A stretch of DNA of 64,000 bases from Bugulina stolonifera (GCA_935421135.1 OW285194.1:744001-808000); one strand, 5' to 3'; positions 29,101-44,553 are shown, counted from the stretch's first letter. Translations and numbers: made by a program. Notes: a model not told the origin generated them from the letters alone.

Positions 29101-32100
29101 GCAAACATGTAAGATGATGTCAGATTGGTGATTTTTGTCAAATTCACTTGAGTTATTAGTTTGCAAACTAGTAGAAGATGTTCAATATTGCATAAAAGTA
29201 AGTTTTCAGTGTGTTTTGTACCAAATTGCTGTCTGTAACAATGTGTTTCATTCACTTTTGCAATGTTCAGAATGCATAATTTGAATGAAAATCAATAAAA
29301 CATGACTTTGCATGCAATATTCAACTTTGCAAACATCAAACATAATGTCTGATTTGTGATTTTTGACAAATTCACTTGAGGTATTAGTTTGGAAACTAGT
29401 AGAAGATGTTCGATATTGCATAAAAGTAAGTTTTCAGTGTGTTTTGTACCAAATTGCTGTCTGTAACAATGTGTTTCATTCACTTTTGCAATGTTCAGAG
29501 GCATAATTTGAATGAAAATAAACAAAACATGACTTTGCATGCAATATTCAACTTTGCAAACATGTAAGATAATGTCAGATTTGTGATTTTTGTCAAATTC
29601 ACTTCAGTTATTAGATTGTAAACTAGTAGAAGATGTTCAATATTGCATAAAAGTAAGTTTTCAGTGTGTTTTGTACCAAATTGCTGTCTGTAACAATGTG
29701 TTTCATTCACTTTTGCAATGTTCAGAGGCATAATTTGAATGAAAATAAACAAAACATGACTTTGCATGCAATATTCAACTTTGCAAACATGTAAGATAAT
29801 GTCAGATTTGTGATTTTTGTCAAATTCACTTGAGTTATTAGTTTGTAAACTAGTAGAAGATGTTCAATATTGCATAAAAGTAAGTTTTCAGTGTGTTTTG
29901 TACCAAATTGCTGTCTATAACAATGTGTTTCATTCACTTTTGCAATGTTCAGAATGCATAATTTGAATGAAAATCAATAAAACATGACTTTGCATGCAAT
30001 ATACAACTTTGCAAACATGTAAGATAATGGCAGATTTGTGATTTTTGTCAAATTCACTTGAGTTATTAGTTTGTAAACTAGTAGAAGATGTTCAATATTG
30101 CATAAAAGTAAGTTTTCAGTGTGTTTTGTACCAAATTGCTGTCTGTAACAATGTGTTTCATTCACTTTTGCAATGTTCAGAATGCATAATTTGAATGAAA
30201 ATCAATAAAACATGACTTTGCATGCAATATACAACTTTGCAAACATGTAAGATAATGGCAGATTTGTGATTTTTGTCAAATTCACTTGAGTTATTAGTTT
30301 GTAAACTAGTAGAAGACGTTCAATATTGCATAAAAGTAAGTTTTCAGTGTGTTTTGTACCAAATTGCTGTCTGTAACAATGTGTTTCATTCACTTTTGCA
30401 ATGTTCAGAATGCATAATTTGAATGAAAATCAATAAAACATGACTTTGCATGCAATATACAACTTTGCAAACATGTAAGATAATGTCAGATTTGTGATTT
30501 TTGTCAAATTCACTTCAGTTATTAGTTTGCAAACTAGTAGAAGATGTTCAATATTGCATAAAAGTAAGTTTTCAGTGTGTTTTGTACCAAACTGCTGTCT
30601 GTAACAATGTGTTTCATTCACTTTTGCAATGTTCAGAGTGCATAATTTGAATGAAAATCAATAAAACATGACTTTGCATGCAATATACAACTTTGCAAAC
30701 ATGTAAGATAATGGCAGATTTGTGATTTTTGTCAAATTCACTTGAGTTATTAGTTTGTAAACTAGTAGAAGATGTTCAATATTACATAAAAGTAAATTTT
30801 CAGTGTGTTTTGTACCAAATTGCTGTCTGTAACAATGTGTTTCATTCACTTTTCAATGTTCAGAATGCATAATTTGAATGAAAATCAATAAAACATGACT
30901 TTGCATGCAATATACAACTTTGCAAACATGTAAGATAATGGCAGATTTGTGATTTTTGTCAAATTCACTTGAGTTATTAGTTTGTAAACTAGTAGAAGAT
31001 GTTCAATATTGCATAAAAGTAAGTTTTCAGTGTGTTTTGTACCAAATTGCTGTCTATAACAATGTGTTTCATTCACTTTTGCAATGTTCAGAATGCATAA
31101 TTTGAATGAAAATCAATAACGCATGACTTTGCATGCAATATACAACTTTGCAAACATGTAAGATAATGGCAGATTTGTGATTTTTGTCAAATTCACTTGA
31201 GTTATTAGTTTGTAAACTAGTAGAAGATGTTCAATATTGCATAAAAGTAAGTTTTCAGTGTGTTTTATACCAAATTGCTGTCTGTAACAATGTGTTTCAT
31301 TCACTTTTGCAATGTTCAGAATGCATAATTTGAATGAAAATCAATAAAACATGACTTTGCATGCAATATACAACTTTGCAAACATGTAAGATAATGGCAG
31401 ATTTGTGATTTTTGTCAAATTCACTTGAGTTATTAGTTTGTAAACTAGTAGAAGATGTTCAATATTGCATAAAAGTAGGTTTTCAGTGTGTTTTGTACCA
31501 AATTGCTGTCTGTAACAATGTGTTTCATTCACTTTTGCAATGTTCAGAATGCATAATTTGAATGGAAATCAATAAAACATGACTTTGCATGCAATATACA
31601 ACTTTGCAAACATGTAAGATAATGGCAGATTTGTGATTTTTGTCAAATTCACTTGAGTTATTAGTTTGGAAACTAGTAGAAGATGTTCAATATTGCATAA
31701 AAGTAAGTTTTCAGTGTGTTTTGTACCAAATTGCTGTCTGTAACAATGTGTTTCATTCACTTTTGCAATGTTCAGAATGCATAATTTGAATGAAAATCAA
31801 TAAAACATGACTTTGCATGCAATATACAACTTTGCAAACATGTAAGATAATGGCAGATTTGTGATTTTTGTCAAATTCACTTGAGTTATTAGTTTGTAAA
31901 CTAGTAGAAGATGTTCAATATTGCATAAAAGTAAGTTTTCAGTGTGTTTTGTACCAAATTGCTGTCTGTAACAATGTGTTTCATTCACTTTTGCAATGTT
32001 CAGAATGCATAATTTGAATGAAAATCAATAAAACATGACTTTGCATGCAATATACAACTTTGCAAACATGTAAGATAATGTCAGATTTGTGATTTTTGTC

Positions 32101-32682
32101 AAATTCACTTCAGTTATTAGATTGTAAACTAGTAGAAGATGTTCAATATTGCATAAAAGTAAGTTTTCAGTGTGTTTTGTACCAAATTGCTGTCTGTAAC
32201 AATGTGTTTCATCCACTTTTGCAATGTTCAGAGGCATAATTTGAATGAAAATAAACAAAACATGACTTTGCATGCAATATTCAACTTTGCAAACATGTAA
32301 GATGATGTCAGATTGGTGATTTTTGTCAAATTCACTTGAGTTATTAGTTTGCAAACTAGTAGAAGATGTTCAATATTGCATAAAAGTAAGTTTTCAGTGT
32401 GTTTTGTACCAAATTGCTGTCTGTAACAATGTGTTTCATTCACTTTTGCAATGTTCAGAATGCATAATTTGAATGAAAATCAATAAAACATGACTTTGCA
32501 TGCAATATTCAACTTTGCAAACATCAAACATAATGTCTGATTTGTGATTTTTGACAAATTCACTTGAGGTATTAGTTTGGAAACTAGTAGAAGATGTTCG
32601 ATATTGCATAAAAGTAAGTTTTCAGTGTGTTTTGTACCAAATTGCTGTCTGTAACAATGTGTTTCATTCACTTTTGCAATGT
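26104..32682 (+). repeat. HOR block: two copies, period 3,188 bp (14 monomers)
   Basis: Positions 26307-29494 and 29495-32682 match at a constant 3,188-bp offset, 14 x 228 minus 4. Shared markers include AATAACGCATGAC at 27931 and 31119, the CTTTTCAATG one-base loss, and GTTCGATATTGC at about 29409 and 32597. The junction monomer (about 29292-29540) is a mosaic. It starts as the AACATCAAACATAATG type and ends as the CAGAGGCATAA type. The exchange therefore took place inside a monomer, around 29410-29490. Confidence 0.88.
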
Positions 32683-32935
32683 TCAGAATGCATAATTTGA
32701 ATGAAAATCAATAAAACATGACTTTGCATGCAATATACAACTTTGCAAACATGTAAGATAATGTCAGATTTGTGATTTTTGTCAAATTCACTTGAGTTAT
32801 TAGTTTGTAAACTAGTAGAAGATGTTCAATATTGCATAAAAGTAAGTTTTCAGTGTGTTTTGTACCAAATTGCTGTCTGTAACAATGTGTTTCATTCACT
32901 TTTGCAATGTTCAGAATGCATAATTTGAATGAAAA

Positions 32936-35900
32936 TCAATAAAACATGACTTTGCATGCAATATACAACTTTGCAAACATGTAAGATAATGTCAGATTTG
33001 TGATTTTTGTCAAATTCACTTCAGTTATTAGATTGTAAACTAGTAGAAGATGTTCAATATTGCATAAAAGTAAGTTTTCAGTGTGTTTTGTACCAAATTG
33101 CTGTCTGTAACAATGTGTTTCATCCACTTTTGCAATGTTCAGAGGCATAATTTGAATGAAAATAAACAAAACATGACTTTGCATGCAATATTCAACTTTG
33201 CAAACATGTAAGATGATGTCAGATTGGTGATTTTTGTCAAATTCACTTGAGTTATTAGTTTGCAAACTAGTAGAAGATGTTCAATATTGCATAAAAGTAA
33301 GTTTTCAGTGTGTTTTGTACCAAATTGCTGTCTGTAACAATGTGTTTCATTCACTTTTGCAATGTTCAGAATGCATAATTTGAATGAAAATCAATAAAAC
33401 ATGACTTTGCATGCAATATTCAACTTTGCAAACATCAAACATAATGTCTGATTTGTGATTTTTGACAAATTCACTTGAGGTATTAGTTTGTAAACTAGTA
33501 GAAGATGTTCAATATTGCATAAAAGTATGTTTTCAGTGTGATTTGTACCAAATTGCTGTCTGTAACAATGTGTTTCATTCACTTTTGCAATGTTCAGAAT
33601 GCATAATTTGAATGAAAATCAATAAAACATGACTTTGCATGCAATATTCAACTTTGCAAACATGTAAGATAATGTCAGATTTGTGATTTTTGTCAAATTC
33701 ACTTGAGTTATTAGTTTGCAAACTAGTAGAAGATGTTCAATATTGCATAAAAGTAAGTTTTCAGTGTGTTTTGTACCAAATTGCTGTCTGTAACAATGTG
33801 TTTCATTCACGTTTGCAATGTTCAGAATGCAAAATTTGAATGAAAATCAATAAAACATGACTTTGCATGCAATATTCAACTTTGCAAACATCAAACATAA
33901 TGTCTGATTTGCGATTTTTGACAAATTCACTTGAGGTATTAGTTTGTAAACTAGTAGAAGATGTTCAATATTGCATAAAAGTAAGTTTTCAGTGTGTTTT
34001 ATACCAAATTGCTGTCTGTAACAATGTGTTTCATTCACTTTTGCAATGTTCAGAATGCATAATTTGAATGAAAATCAATAAAACATGACTTTGCATGCAA
34101 TATACTACTTTGCAAACATGTAAGATAATGGCAGATTTGTGATTTTTGTCAAATTCACTTGAGTTATTAGTTTGTAAACTAGTAGAAGATGTTCAATATT
34201 GCATAAAAGTAGGTTTTCAGTGTGTTTTGTACCAAATTGCTGTCTGTAACAATGTGTTTCATTCACTTTTGCAATGTTCAGAATGCATAATTTGAATGGA
34301 AATCAATAAAACATGACTTTGCATGCAATATACAACTTTGCAAACATGTAAGATAATGGCAGATTTGTGATTTTTGTCAAATTCACTTGAGTTATTAGTT
34401 TGGAAACTAGTAGAAGATGTTCAATATTGCATAAAAGTAAGTTTTCAGTGTGTTTTGTACCAAATTGCTGTCTGTAACAATGTGTTTCATTCACTTTTGC
34501 AATGTTCAGAATGCATAATTTGAATGAAAATCAATAAAACATGACTTTGCATGCAATATACAACTTTGCAAACATGTAAGATAATGTCAGATTTGTGATT
34601 TTTGTCAAATTCACTTCAGTTATTAGATTGTAAACTAGTAGAAGATGTTCAATATTGCATAAAAGTAAGTTTTCAGTGTGTTTTGTACCAAATTGCTGTC
34701 TGTAACAATGTGTTTCATTCACTTTTGCAATGTTCAGAATGCATAATTTGAATGAAAATCAATAAAACATGACTTTGCATGCAATATACAACTTTGCAAA
34801 CATGTAAGATAATGTCAGATTTGTGATTTTTGTCAAATTCACTTCAGTTATTAGATTGTAAACTAGTAGAAGATGTTCAATATTGCATAAAAGTAAGTTT
34901 TCAGTGTGTTTTGTACCAAATTGCTGTCTGTAACAATGTGTTTCATCCACTTTTGCAATGTTCAGAGGCATAATTTGAATGAAAATAAACAAAACATGAC
35001 TTTGCATGCAATATTCAACTTTGCAAACATGTAAGATGATGTCAGATTGGTGATTTTTGTCAAATTCACTTGAGTTATTAGTTTGCAAACTAGTAGAAGA
35101 TGTTCAATATTGCATAAAAGTAAGTTTTCAGTGTGTTTTGTACCAAATTGCTGTCTGTAACAATGTGTTTCATTCACTTTTGCAATGTTCAGAATGCATA
35201 ATTTGAATGAAAATCAATAAAACATGACTTTGCATGCAATATTCAACTTTGCAAACATCAAACATAATGTCTGATTTGTGATTTTTGACAAATTCACTTG
35301 AGGTATTAGTTTGGAAACTAGTAGAAGATGTTCGATATTGCATAAAAGTAAGTTTTCAGTGTGTTTTGTACCAAATTGCTGTCTGTAACAATGTGTTTCA
35401 TTCACTTTTGCAATGTTCAGAATGCATAATTTGAATGAAAATCAATAAAACATGACTTTGCATGCAATATACAACTTTGCAAACATGTAAGATAATGGCA
35501 GATTTGTGATTTTTGTCAAATTCACTTGAGTTATTAGTTTGTAAACTAGTAGAAGATGTTCAATATTGCATAAAAGTAAGTTTTCAGTGTGTTTTGTACC
35601 AAATTGCTGTCTGTAACAATGTGTTTCATTCACTTTTGCAATGTTCAGAATGCATAATTTGAATGAAAATCAATAAAACATGACTTTGCATGCAATATAC
35701 AACTTTGCAAACATGTAAGATAATGTCAGATTTGTGATTTTTGTCAAATTCACTTCAGTTATTAGATTGTAAACTAGTAGAAGATGTTCAATATTGCATA
35801 AAAGTAAGTTTTCAGTGTGTTTTGTACCAAATTGCTGTCTGTAACAATGTGTTTCATCCACTTTTGCAATGTTCAGAGGCATAATTTGAATGAAAATAAA

Positions 35901-38403
35901 CAAAACATGACTTTGCATGCAATATTCAACTTTGCAAACATGTAAGATGATGTCAGATTGGTGATTTTTGTCAAATTCACTTGAGTTATTAGTTTGCAAA
36001 CTAGTAGAAGATGTTCAATATTGCATAAAAGTAAGTTTTCAGTGTGTTTTGTACCAAATTGCTGTCTGTAACAATGTGTTTCATTCACTTTTGCAATGTT
36101 CAGAATGCATAATTTGAATGAAAATCAATAAAACATGACTTTGCATGCAATATTCAACTTTGCAAACATCAAACATAATGTCTGATTTGTGATTTTTGAC
36201 AAATTCACTTGAGGTATTAGTTTGTAAACTAGTAGAAGATGTTCAATATTGCATAAAAGTATGTTTTCAGTGTGATTTGTACCAAATTGCTGTCTGTAAC
36301 AATGTGTTTCATTCACTTTTGCAATGTTCAGAATGCATAATTTGAATGAAAATCAATAAAACATGACTTTGCATGCAATATTCAACTTTGCAAACATGTA
36401 AGATAATGTCAGATTTGTGATTTTTGTCAAATTCACTTGAGTTATTAGTTTGCAAACTAGTAGAAGATGTTCAATATTGCATAAAAGTAAGTTTTCAGTG
36501 TGTTTTGTACCAAATTGCTGTCTGTAACAATGTGTTTCATTCACGTTTGCAATGTTCAGAATGCAAAATTTGAATGAAAATCAATAAAACATGACTTTGC
36601 ATGCAATATTCAACTTTGCAAACATCAAACATAATGTCTGATTTGCGATTTTTGACAAATTCACTTGAGGTATTAGTTTGTAAACTAGTAAAAGATGTTC
36701 AATATTGCATAAAAGTAAGTTTTCAGTGTGTTTTATACCAAATTGCTGTCTGTAACAATGTGTTTCATTCACTTTTGCAATGTTCAGAATGCATAATTTG
36801 AATGAAAATCAATAAAACATGACTTTGCATGCAATATACTACTTTGCAAACATGTAAGATAATGGCAGATTTGTGATTTTTGTCAAATTCACTTGAGTTA
36901 TTAGTTTGTAAACTAGTAGAAGATGTTCAATATTGCATAAAAGTAGGTTTTCAGTGTGTTTTGTACCAAATTGCTGTCTGTAACAATGTGTTTCATTCAC
37001 TTTTGCAATGTTCAGAATGCATAATTTGAATGGAAATCAATAAAACATGACTTTGCATGCAATATACAACTTTGCAAACATGTAAGATAATGGCAGATTT
37101 GTGATTTTTGTCAAATTCACTTGAGTTATTAGTTTGGAAACTAGTAGAAGATGTTCAATATTGCATAAAAGTAAGTTTTCAGTGTGTTTTGTACCAAATT
37201 GCTGTCTGTAACAATGTGTTTCATTCACTTTTGCAATGTTCAGAATGCATAATTTGAATGAAAATCAATAAAACATGACTTTGCATGCAATATTCAACTT
37301 TGCAAACATCAAACATAATGTCTGATTTGTGATTTTTGACAAATTCACTTGAGGTATTAGTTTGGAAACTAGTAGAAGATGTTCAATATTGCATAAAAGT
37401 AAGTTTTCAGTGTGTTTTGTACCAAATTGCTGTCTGTAACAATGTGTTTCATTCACTTTTGCAATGTTCAGAATGCATAATTTGAATGAAAATCAATAAA
37501 ACATGACTTTGCATGCAATATACAACTTTGCAAACATGTAAGATAATGTCAGATTTGTGATTTTTGTCAAATTCACTTCAGTTATTAGATTGTAAACTAG
37601 TAGAAGATGTTCAATATTGCATAAAAGTAAGTTTTCAGTGTGTTTTGTACCAAATTGCTGTCTGTAACAATGTGTTTCATCCACTTTTGCAATGTTCAGA
37701 GGCATAATTTGAATGAAAATAAACAAAACATGACTTTGCATGCAATATTCAACTTTGCAAACATGTAAGATGATGTCAGATTGGTGATTTTTGTCAAATT
37801 CACTTGAGTTATTAGTTTGCAAACTAGTAGAAGATGTTCAATATTGCATAAAAGTAAGTTTTCAGTGTGTTTTGTACCAAATTGCTGTCTGTAACAATGT
37901 GTTTCATTCACTTTTGCAATGTTCAGAATGCATAATTTGAATGAAAATCAATAAAACATGACTTTGCATGCAATATTCAACTTTGCAAACATCAAACATA
38001 ATGTCTGATTTGTGATTTTTGACAAATTCACTTGAGGTATTAGTTTGGAAACTAGTAGAAGATGTTCAATATTGCATAAAAGTAAGTTTTCAGTGTGTTT
38101 TGTACCAAATTGCTGTCTGTAACAATGTGTTTCATTCACTTTTGCAATGTTCAGAATGCATAATTTGAATGAAAATCAATAAAACATGACTTTGCATGCA
38201 ATATACAACTTTGCAAACATGTAAGATAATGGCAGATTTGTGATTTTTGTCAAATTCACTTGAGTTATTAGTTTGGAAACTAGTAGAAGATGTTCAATAT
38301 TGCATAAAAGTAAGTTTTCAGTGTGTTTTGTACCAAATTGCTGTCTGTAACAATGTGTTTCATTCACTTTTGCAATGTTCAGAATGCATAATTTGAATGA
38401 AAA
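32936..38403 (+). repeat. HOR block: two copies, period 2,734 bp (12 monomers)
   Basis: Monomers at 32936, 33391, 33619, 33847, 34303, 34759 and 35214 recur at 35670, 36125, 36353, 36581, 37037, 37493 and 37948. 2,734 is 12 x 228 minus 2. GTTCGATATTGC at 35331 lies 2,734 bp after the copy at 32597, so this block grew from the end of the previous one. One monomer differs in type between copies: 34531 carries the TTAGATTGTAAAC type, while 37265 carries the AACATCAAACATAATG type. That is a single-monomer replacement, as expected of gene conversion or a double exchange. Confidence 0.86.
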
Positions 38404-38606
38404 TCAATAAAACATGACTTTGCATGCAATATACAACTTTGCAAACATGTAAGATAATGTCAGATTTGTGATTTTTGTCAAATTCACTTCAGTTATTAGA
38501 TTGTAAACTAGTAGAAGATGTTCAATATTGCATAAAAGTAAGTTTTCAGTGTGTTTTGTACCAAATTGCTGTCTGTAACAATGTGTTTCATCCACTTTTG
38601 CAATGT

Positions 38607-41600
38607 TCAGAGGCATAATTTGAATGAAAATAAACAAAACATGACTTTGCATGCAATATTCAACTTTGCAAACATGTAAGATGATGTCAGATTGGTGATT
38701 TTTGTCAAATTCACTTGAGTTATTAGTTTGCAAACTAGTAGAAGATGTTCAATATTGCATAAAAGTAAGTTTTCAGTGTGTTTTGTACCAAATTGCTGTC
38801 TGTAACAATGCGTTTCATTCACTTTTGCAATGTTCAGAATGCATAATTTGAATGAAAATCAATAAAACATGACTTTGCATGCAATATTCAACTTTGCAAA
38901 CATCAAACATAATGTCTGATTTGTGATTTTTGACAAATTCACTTGAGGTATTAGTTTGTAAACTAGTAGAAGATGTTCAATATTGCATAAAAGTATGTTT
39001 TCAGTGTGATTTGTACCAAATTGCTGTCTGTAACAATGTGTTTCATTCACTTTTGCAATGTTCAGAATGCATAATTTGAATGAAAATCAATAAAACATGA
39101 CTTTGCATGCAATATTCAACTTTGCAAACATGTAAGATAATGTCAGATTTGTGATTTTTGTCAAATTCACTTGAGTTATTAGTTTGCAAACTAGTAGAAG
39201 ATGTTCAATATTGCATAAAAGTAAGTTTTCAGTGTGTTTTGTACCAAATTGCTGTCTGTAACAATGTGTTTCATCCACTTTTGCAATGTTCAGAGGCATA
39301 ATTTGAATGAAAATAAACAAAACATGACTTTGCATGCAATATTCAACTTTGCAAACATGTAAGATGATGTCAGATTGGTGATTTTTGTCAAATTCACTTG
39401 AGTTATTAGTTTGCAAACTAGTAGAAGATGTTCAATATTGCATAAAAGTAAGTTTTCAGTGTGTTTTGTACCAAATTGCTGTCTGTAACAATGTGTTTCA
39501 TTCACTTTTGCAATGTTCAGAATGCATAATTTGAATGAAAATCAATAAAACATGACTTTGCATGCAATATTCAACTTTGCAAACATCAAACATAATGTCT
39601 GATTTGTGATTTTTGACAAATTCACTTGAGGTATTAGTTTGGAAACTAGTAGAAGATGTTCAATATTGCATAAAAGTAAGTTTTCAGTGTGTTTTGTACC
39701 AAATTGCTGTCTGTAACAATGTGTTTCATTCACTTTTGCAATGTTCAGAATGCATAATTTGAATGAAAATCAATAAAACATGACTTTGCATGCAATATAC
39801 AACTTTGCAAACATGTAAGATAATGGCAGATTTGTGATTTTTGTCAAATTCACTTGAGTTATTAGTTTGGAAACTAGTAGAAGATGTTCAATATTGCATA
39901 AAAGTAAGTTTTCAGTGTGTTTTGTACCAAATTGCTGTCTGTAACAATGTGTTTCATTCACTTTTGCAATGTTCAGAATGCATAATTTGAATGAAAATCA
40001 ATAAAACATGACTTTGCATGCAATATACAACTTTGCAAACATGTAAGATAATGTCAGATTTGTGATTTTTGTCAAATTCACTTCAGTTATTAGATTTTAA
40101 ACTAGTAGAAGATGTTCAATATTGCATAAAAGTAAGTTTTCAGTGTGTTTTGTACCAAATTGCTGTCTGTAACAATGTGTTTCATCCACTTTTGCAATGT
40201 TCAGAGGCATAATTTGAATGAAAATAAACAAAACATGACTTTGCATGCAATATTCAACTTTGCAAACATGTAAGATGATGTCAGATTGGTGATTTTTGTC
40301 AAATTCACTTGAGTTATTAGTTTGCAAACTAGTAGAAGATGTTCAATATTGCATAAAAGTAAGTTTTCAGTGTGTTTTGTACCAAATTGCTGTCTGTAAC
40401 AATGCGTTTCATTCACTTTTGCAATGTTCAGAATGCATAATTTGAATGAAAATCAATAAAACATGACTTTGCATGCAATATTCAACTTTGCAAACATCAA
40501 ACATAATGTCTGATTTGTGATTTTTGACAAATTCACTTGAGGTATTAGTTTGTAAACTAGTAGAAGATGTTCAATATTGCATAAAAGTATGTTTTCAGTG
40601 TGATTTGTACCAAATTGCTGTCTGTAACAATGTGTTTCATTCACTTTTGCAATGTTCAGAATGCATAATTTGAATGAAAATCAATAAAACATGACTTTGC
40701 ATGCAATATTCAACTTTGCAAACATGTAAGATAATGTCAGATTTGTGATTTTTGTCAAATTCACTTGAGTTATTAGTTTGCAAACTAGTAGAAGATGTTC
40801 AATATTGCATAAAAGTAAGTTTTCAGTGTGTTTTGTACCAAATTGCTGTCTGTAACAATGTGTTTCATTCACGTTTGCAATGTTCAGAATGCAAAATTTG
40901 AATGAAAATCAATAAAACATGACTTTGCATGCAATATTCAACTTTGCAAACATCAAACATAATGTCTGATTTGTGATTTTTGACAAATTCACTTGAGGTA
41001 TTAGTTTGGAAACTAGTAGAAGATGTTCAATATTGCATAAAAGTAAGTTTTCAGTGTGTTTTGTACCAAATTGCTGTCTGTAACAATGTGTTTCATTCAC
41101 TTTTGCAATGTTCAGAATGCATAATTTGAATGAAAATCAATAAAACATGACTTTGCATGCAATATACAACTTTGCAAACATGTAAGATAATGGCAGATTT
41201 GTGATTTTTGTCAAATTCACTTGAGTTATTAGTTTGGAAACTAGTAGAAGATGTTCAATATTGCATAAAAGTAAGTTTTCAGTGTGTTTTGTACCAAATT
41301 GCTGTCTGTAACAATGTGTTTCATTCACTTTTGCAATGTTCAGAATGCATAATTTGAATGAAAATCAATAAAACATGACTTTGCATGCAATATACAACTT
41401 TGCAAACATGTAAGATAATGGCAGATTTGTGATTTTTGTCAAATTCACTTGAGTTATTAGTTTGTAAACTAGTAGAAGATGTTCAATATTGCATAAAAGT
41501 ATGTTTTCAGTGTGATTTGTACCAAATTGCTGTCTGTAACAATGTGTTTCATCCACTTTTGCAATGTTCAGAGGCATAATTTGAATGAAAATAAACAAAA

Positions 41601-44553
41601 CATGACTTTGCATGCAATATTCAACTTTGCAAACATGTAAGATGATGTCAGATTGGTGATTTTTGTCAAATTCACTTGAGTTATTAGTTTGCAAACTAGT
41701 AGAAGATGTTCAATATTGCATAAAAGTAAGTTTTCAGTGTGTTTTGTACCAAATTGCTGTCTGTAACAATGCGTTTCATTCACTTTTGCAATGTTCAGAA
41801 TGCATAATTTGAATGAAAATCAATAAAACATGACTTTGCATGCAATATTCAACTTTGCAAACATCAAACATAATGTCTGATTTGTGATTTTTGACAAATT
41901 CACTTGAGGTATTAGTTTGTAAACTAGTAGAAGATGTTCAATATTGCATAAAAGTATGTTTTCAGTGTGATTTGTACCAAATTGCTGTCTGTAACAATGT
42001 GTTTCATTCACTTTTGCAATGTTCAGAATGCATAATTTGAATGAAAATCAATAAAACATGACTTTGCATGCAATATTCAACTTTGCAAACATGTAAGATA
42101 ATGTCAGATTTGTGATTTTTGTCAAATTCACTTGAGTTATTAGTTTGCAAACTAGTAGAAGATGTTCAATATTGCATAAAAGTAAGTTTTCAGTGTGTTT
42201 TGTACCAAATTGCTGTCTGTAACAATGTGTTTCATCCACTTTTGCAATGTTCAGAGGCATAATTTGAATGAAAATAAACAAAACATGACTTTGCATGCAA
42301 TATTCAACTTTGCAAACATGTAAGATGATGTCAGATTGGTGATTTTTGTCAAATTCACTTGAGTTATTAGTTTGCAAACTAGTAGAAGATGTTCAATATT
42401 GCATAAAAGTAAGTTTTCAGTGTGTTTTGTACCAAATTGCTGTCTGTAACAATGTGTTTCATTCACTTTTGCAATGTTCAGAATGCATAATTTGAATGAA
42501 AATCAATAAAACATGACTTTGCATGCAATATTCAACTTTGCAAACATCAAACATAATGTCTGATTTGTGATTTTTGACAAATTCACTTGAGGTATTAGTT
42601 TGGAAACTAGTAGAAGATGTTCAATATTGCATAAAAGTAAGTTTTCAGTGTGTTTTGTACCAAATTGCTGTCTGTAACAATGTGTTTCATTCACTTTTGC
42701 AATGTTCAGAATGCATAATTTGAATGAAAATCAATAAAACATGACTTTGCATGCAATATACAACTTTGCAAACATGTAAGATAATGGCAGATTTGTGATT
42801 TTTGTCAAATTCACTTGAGTTATTAGTTTGGAAACTAGTAGAAGATGTTCAATATTGCATAAAAGTAAGTTTTCAGTGTGTTTTGTACCAAATTGCTGTC
42901 TGTAACAATGTGTTTCATTCACTTTTGCAATGTTCAGAATGCATAATTTGAATGAAAATCAATAAAACATGACTTTGCATGCAATATACAACTTTGCAAA
43001 CATGTAAGATAATGTCAGATTTGTGATTTTTGTCAAATTCACTTCAGTTATTAGATTGTAAACTAGTAGAAGATGTTCAATATTGCATAAAAGTAAGTTT
43101 TCAGTGTGTTTTGTACCAAATTGCTGTCTGTAACAATGTGTTTCATCCACTTTTGCAATGTTCAGAGGCATAATTTGAATGAAAATAAACAAAACATGAC
43201 TTTGCATGCAATATTCAACTTTGCAAACATGTAAGATGATGTCAGATTGGTGATTTTTGTCAAATTCACTTGAGTTATTAGTTTGCAAACTAGTAGAAGA
43301 TGTTCAATATTGCATAAAAGTAAGTTTTCAGTGTGTTTTGTACCAAATTGCTGTCTGTAACAATGCGTTTCATTCACTTTTGCAATGTTCAGAATGCATA
43401 ATTTGAATGAAAATCAATAAAACATGACTTTGCATGCAATATTCAACTTTGCAAACATCAAACATAATGTCTGATTTGTGATTTTTGACAAATTCACTTG
43501 AGGTATTAGTTTGTAAACTAGTAGAAGATGTTCAATATTGCATAAAAGTATGTTTTCAGTGTGATTTGTACCAAATTGCTGTCTGTAACAATGTGTTTCA
43601 TTCACTTTTGCAATGTTCAGAATGCATAATTTGAATGAAAATCAATAAAACATGACTTTGCATGCAATATTCAACTTTGCAAACATGTAAGATAATGTCA
43701 GATTTGTGATTTTTGTCAAATTCACTTGAGTTATTAGTTTGCAAACTAGTAGAAGATGTTCAATATTGCATAAAAGTAAGTTTTCAGTGTGTTTTGTACC
43801 AAATTGCTGTCTGTAACAATGTGTTTCATTCACGTTTGCAATGTTCAGAATGCAAAATTTGAATGAAAATCAATAAAACATGACTTTGCATGCAATATTC
43901 AACTTTGCAAACATCAAACATAATGTCTGATTTGTGATTTTTGACAAATTCACTTGAGGTATTAGTTTGGAAACTAGTAGAAGATGTTCAATATTGCATA
44001 AAAGTAAGTTTTCAGTGTGTTTTGTACCAAATTGCTGTCTGTAACAATGTGTTTCATTCACTTTTGCAATGTTCAGAATGCATAATTTGAATGAAAATCA
44101 ATAAAACATGACTTTGCATGCAATATACAACTTTGCAAACATGTAAGATAATGGCAGATTTGTGATTTTTGTCAAATTCACTTGAGTTATTAGTTTGGAA
44201 ACTAGTAGAAGATGTTCAATATTGCATAAAAGTAAGTTTTCAGTGTGTTTTGTACCAAATTGCTGTCTGTAACAATGTGTTTCATTCACTTTTGCAATGT
44301 TCAGAATGCATAATTTGAATGAAAATCAATAAAACATGACTTTGCATGCAATATACAACTTTGCAAACATGTAAGATAATGGCAGATTTGTGATTTTTGT
44401 CAAATTCACTTGAGTTATTAGTTTGTAAACTAGTAGAAGATGTTCAATATTGCATAAAAGTATGTTTTCAGTGTGATTTGTACCAAATTGCTGTCTGTAA
44501 CAATGTGTTTCATTCACTTTTGCAATGTTCAGAATGCATAATTTGAATGAAAA
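38607..44553 (+). repeat. HOR block: two copies, period 2,961 bp, with a one-monomer deletion
   Basis: Monomers at 38607, 38859, 39087, 39542, 39770, 40453, 40681, 40909 and 41137 recur 2,961 bp later at 41568, 41820, 42048, 42503, 42731, 43414, 43642, 43870 and 44098. The variant AACAATGCGTTTCATTC recurs near 38811, 40404, 41771 and 43365. At the copy junction, the monomer near 41365-41590 is a three-part mosaic. It has the GATAATGGCAG start, the GTATGTTTTCAGTGTGATTTG middle and the CATCCAC/CAGAGGC end. In the sister copy those parts are spread over two monomers, 44326 and 44554. Copy 1 has therefore lost exactly one monomer in register. A point change, TTAGATTTTAAAC near 40093, is private to one copy. 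Confidence 0.86.
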
